39,210 bases of DNA from a virus: positions 1 to 39,210 of the IMG/VR virus record IMGVR_UViG_3300032053_000199; one strand, 5' to 3'. The position numbers were made by a program, and so were the translations under genes. Of the stretch, positions 37,316 to 39,210 are shown piece by piece. How positions within the stretch are numbered: the stretch's first letter is position 1; each line of letters opens with the position of its first letter. A model generated the notes under the pieces. It did no database searches. It had not been told where the DNA came from and saw only the letters and a list, made by a program, of their open reading frames with translations.

Positions 37316-38065
37316 TTAATCCTCTGTCCATGACGTACTACAACTAACAATAGGTCCTGTGATTGTTACACCACCAAAGTTTATTGAGACTTGCTCAGCC
37401 ACTCCGCGAAGTACGATTGCTTGACCATTTAGTCCGCCGAATTTCCAGCTAGCATAACCTTGAGGAGATCCAGCAGCAGAAGCATTAGTAGCAGTAAATC
37501 GTGTGGATTGTACAGCGCCAACAGTTGTCCCAAGTGTTGGGTTTGCCGTGTAGTGATTGACAGTAGCTGTAGCGGCAGCACTTGTTGAATCATGAGGAAC
37601 TAATGTTGATGCGACTTCGGTTCCACCAGTATTTGCTGTGGATCTTTTAATCACTGTACAGTTTACAGAGAATCCTGACCCAGCAGTTGTCGTTGCTGTT
37701 ACTTCAATTGCAATAATTCGAATTGTTTTAGTAGCACTTCCAACAAGTCTGAAAATATCAGTGGCAGCCGCAGCGCATGTAAACCCTGTAGCAGTAGCAG
37801 AATATGTAGTTCCGCCTATTATTCCACCACCAATTTGATTTATTGAAATAGGAAGCGTTGGTTGGTCAGTTGCAATTACCGTTCTTAGTGTCTGAGCAGA
37901 ATAATTTCCAGAATTGAAGTCAGCCGCTGCAGTAGCATTACCTATCTGGGCCGCTGTTCTAATACCAGCTCCAGCTGCTCCAAAATTATTACCAATAAGA
38001 GATTCATCCGTATCACCACGAAGTTTTATTACACCTTGTATTACTTTTAAAATAGATTCAATCAT
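37316..38065 (-). CDS. Fibre-like protein, Ser/Thr/Ala-rich
   Basis: The 249-residue protein begins with a short helix (IESILKVIQGVIKLRGDTDE) and then a long beta-rich, Thr/Ala/Gly-rich part (for example ATAAADFNSGNYSAQTLRTV). The composition is typical of phage fibre or appendage proteins. It overlaps the upstream ORF by 4 bp. Confidence 0.6.
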   Translation of the reverse strand: MIESILKVIQGVIKLRGDTDESLIGNNFGAAGAGIRTAAQIGNATAAADFNSGNYSAQTLRTVIATDQPTLPISINQIGGGIIGGTTYSATATGFTCAAAATDIFRLVGSATKTIRIIAIEVTATTTAGSGFSVNCTVIKRSTANTGGTEVASTLVPHDSTSAAATATVNHYTANPTLGTTVGAVQSTRFTATNASAAGSPQGYASWKFGGLNGQAIVLRGVAEQVSINFGGVTITGPIVSCSTSWTED

Positions 38066-38490
38066 GTAATTACCTGTGCGCTAGAAGTAAGATTAGATCC
38101 TGTGTAAGTGTATGTCCATGTGTGTGTACGTAAAACGGTAGTACCATTAGTGTCGTAAATAACCAATACTTCTGTAGTTACATTGCTTCCTGTGTAAGTG
38201 AGATCACGTCTAGCAATTCTGTTGGCAGTGATAAACGTAGCTGAATTAAAATATTCTACAACGCTTACTTTTCCAGAAGAATACGTTACGTTCTCATAAA
38301 GATTTGGGAACAATTCAACAAGTGATCTTCCAAGTTTTTCAGTTCTAAAAGTATCAAGGCCCTCAAATGCTACACCCTTACCTGATAGATAATCTTCAGA
38401 AGGATCCGACTCTGTTGGGAATGGATCTGTTTCCGTTCCACCAAGTGAAGGGTTTTCAAGTTTAAGGGGCTTTACTTTATCAACGATAAA
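38062..38490 (-). CDS. Tail-type protein without a normal start codon
   Basis: The frame is open from just after a TGA (38491-38493) to 38062, about 142 codons. The first residues include KVKPLKLENPSLGGTETDPF, then EDYLSGKGVAFEGLD, an opening I recall from small phage tail-region proteins. No ATG, GTG or TTG exists before the TTG at 38313, which would remove this conserved-looking part. A non-standard start (ATC at 38487) or a lost start are possible. The start region lies in a small palindrome (TTTATC-GTT-GATAAA) inside a longer GGGGC/GCCCC hairpin. Confidence 0.6.
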   Translation of the reverse strand, partial: FIVDKVKPLKLENPSLGGTETDPFPTESDPSEDYLSGKGVAFEGLDTFRTEKLGRSLVELFPNLYENVTYSSGKVSVVEYFNSATFITANRIARRDLTYTGSNVTTEVLVIYDTNGTTVLRTHTWTYTYTGSNLTSSAQVIT

Positions 38491-38503
38491 TCACCGCCCC
38501 TTT
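38464..38503 (-). promoter_or_regulatory. Nested hairpin between fibre gene and next ORF
   Basis: On the minus strand AAGGGGC and GCCCCTT form a 7-bp stem, with TTTATC-GTT-GATAAA nested inside. It lies 14 bp after the stop of 38517-39155 and covers the apparent start of the next ORF. No T-run follows. It could be an attenuator or a translation control element. Confidence 0.5.
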
Positions 38504-38516
38504 ATACTTAAACTAA

Positions 38517-39155
38517 TTATGCCCGACGGCCAAGTTGCTCGATATGAATATGAAGATCAGTAGCATTCTTCATATAGCCAGCTTGAACAATGGAATTTCC
38601 GGTGCCAACAGGAATGGTAGCCGTAATAGCTCCAGACGTAGCACTTAAATACATTCTATCCCCAGCTGTTCCAGAGAAACCACTCAATACACCTTCAGAA
38701 ACAACGGTAACGGGAGCTGTATCAGCTGCAGAGGCTTGAGCAAAACCCATCAATCTAGAAGCTGCTCCTCCGCCTGTTGCAGAAGCTTTAGAAACGTTAT
38801 CAGCCGCAGAAATGTAAAGAGCATCAGCAGCGGCCAATGCTTCATCTGCAGTATAAATGTTTTGTACTAAAGCAGAGAATGCAGTGGCCCAAGAAGTCTG
38901 ACCTGCTCCGTTTGTCTTCAAGATTTGGTTGGCTGTTCCATCAGCCTGTGGCCAGTTCACGCCATCAAGTACAAGGTTTCCAGTTCCGTTAGGAGTCAGG
39001 GCCAAGTTACCGTTAGTATCTTCAGACGTAATAGCATTTGCTTGTGCCTTTACGTTCCCGAACTGACCAGATAGAAAATTAATTTCGTCAGAAGCAGCCG
39101 TATGCTCTAAAGGAACTCCATCACTAGCAATTTTTAAAACTTTAACTAAAGCCAA
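38517..39155 (-). CDS. Tail fibre-like protein
   Basis: A TTG start with GGGGG-type site upstream gives 212 residues. The N-terminal part has NGNLALTPNGTGNLVLDGVN and a QILKTNGAGQTSWA segment, typical of environmental phage fibre proteins, followed by an Ala/Gly/Ser-rich part. It is the first gene of the second leftward fibre-like unit. Confidence 0.65.
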   Translation of the reverse strand: MALVKVLKIASDGVPLEHTAASDEINFLSGQFGNVKAQANAITSEDTNGNLALTPNGTGNLVLDGVNWPQADGTANQILKTNGAGQTSWATAFSALVQNIYTADEALAAADALYISAADNVSKASATGGGAASRLMGFAQASAADTAPVTVVSEGVLSGFSGTAGDRMYLSATSGAITATIPVGTGNSIVQAGYMKNATDLHIHIEQLGRRA

Positions 39156-39177
39156 ATTACACCCCCATACTCCCTAT

Positions 39178-39205
39178 ATTGTGACACTTTTATTTGTTTT
39201 ATCAA
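39178..39205 (-). promoter_or_regulatory. Candidate leftward promoter for the second fibre-like unit
   Basis: On the minus strand TTGATA (39205-39200) is followed after 16 bp by CACAAT (39183-39178), weakly sigma70-like. It lies 22 bp before the TTG start of 38517-39155. Only a fragment of upstream sequence is visible. Confidence 0.3.
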
Positions 39206-39210
39206 GAGAC

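Overview
The window looks like a podovirus-type tailed phage, or a prophage-like copy of one. The head and neck genes resemble those of P22-like phages: small and large terminase, a large portal, scaffold, coat, decoration protein, a gp4-like adaptor and a gp10-like DNA stabiliser. They are followed by Gln- or Ala-rich ejection-type proteins. No tail tube, tape measure, sheath, polymerase, integrase, repressor or tRNA was recognised. A lipobox protein overlapping a small membrane protein (spanin-like) suggests a Gram-negative host. Base composition is moderately AT-rich; I cannot name the host.

Layout. A divergent control region lies at about 28.1-28.27 kb. Leftwards, one long late transcription unit (minus strand, about 28.1 kb down to 0.53 kb) carries terminase, portal, scaffold, coat, structural genes, neck, ejection proteins, fibre, lysis cassette and a sugar-biosynthesis block. 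It ends at a strong intrinsic terminator (454-494). A plus-strand pair (1610-2559, metallophosphoesterase and an unknown) interrupts it. Rightwards, an early region (28.27-35.66 kb) holds small zinc-binding and membrane proteins, a back-facing cluster (29.67-31.81 kb) with HNH, RusA and DUF559-type nucleases, an AAA ATPase, an FN3 protein and a methyltransferase-like protein. Many genes overlap by 4 bp (ATGA), including several microproteins.

The right end repeats the left edge. Positions 1-272 and 400-523 recur, slightly diverged, at 35389-35660 and 35860-35983. After the second copy of the terminator there is a different set of minus-strand fibre-like genes (35980-39155). The distance between copies is 35,388 bp, and it encloses one full early region and one full late region. 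The window may therefore be one complete circularly permuted genome plus an alternative tail module, or a longer genome with a duplicated junction cassette.

The most notable content is a set of genes that together look like a nonulosonic acid (sialic/pseudaminic/legionaminic-like) sugar pathway with a transferase. These are a PseB-like UDP-sugar dehydratase (6057-6878), a short Gfo/Idh-type oxidoreductase (5419-6060), an SpsF/NeuA-type cytidylyltransferase (4728-5486), a class III PLP aminotransferase (3527-4756), a PseH-like GNAT (2750-3277), a NeuB/SpsE-type synthase (26611-27528) and a Maf/DUF115-like glycosyltransferase (19345-20409). They are split over three places in the same late unit. 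The synthase lies between the terminase subunits with 4-bp overlaps on both sides, and the Maf-like gene lies next to the coat and decoration genes. I infer that the phage may make an activated nonulosonic-type sugar late in infection and attach it to its own virion proteins. No substrate is proven here.
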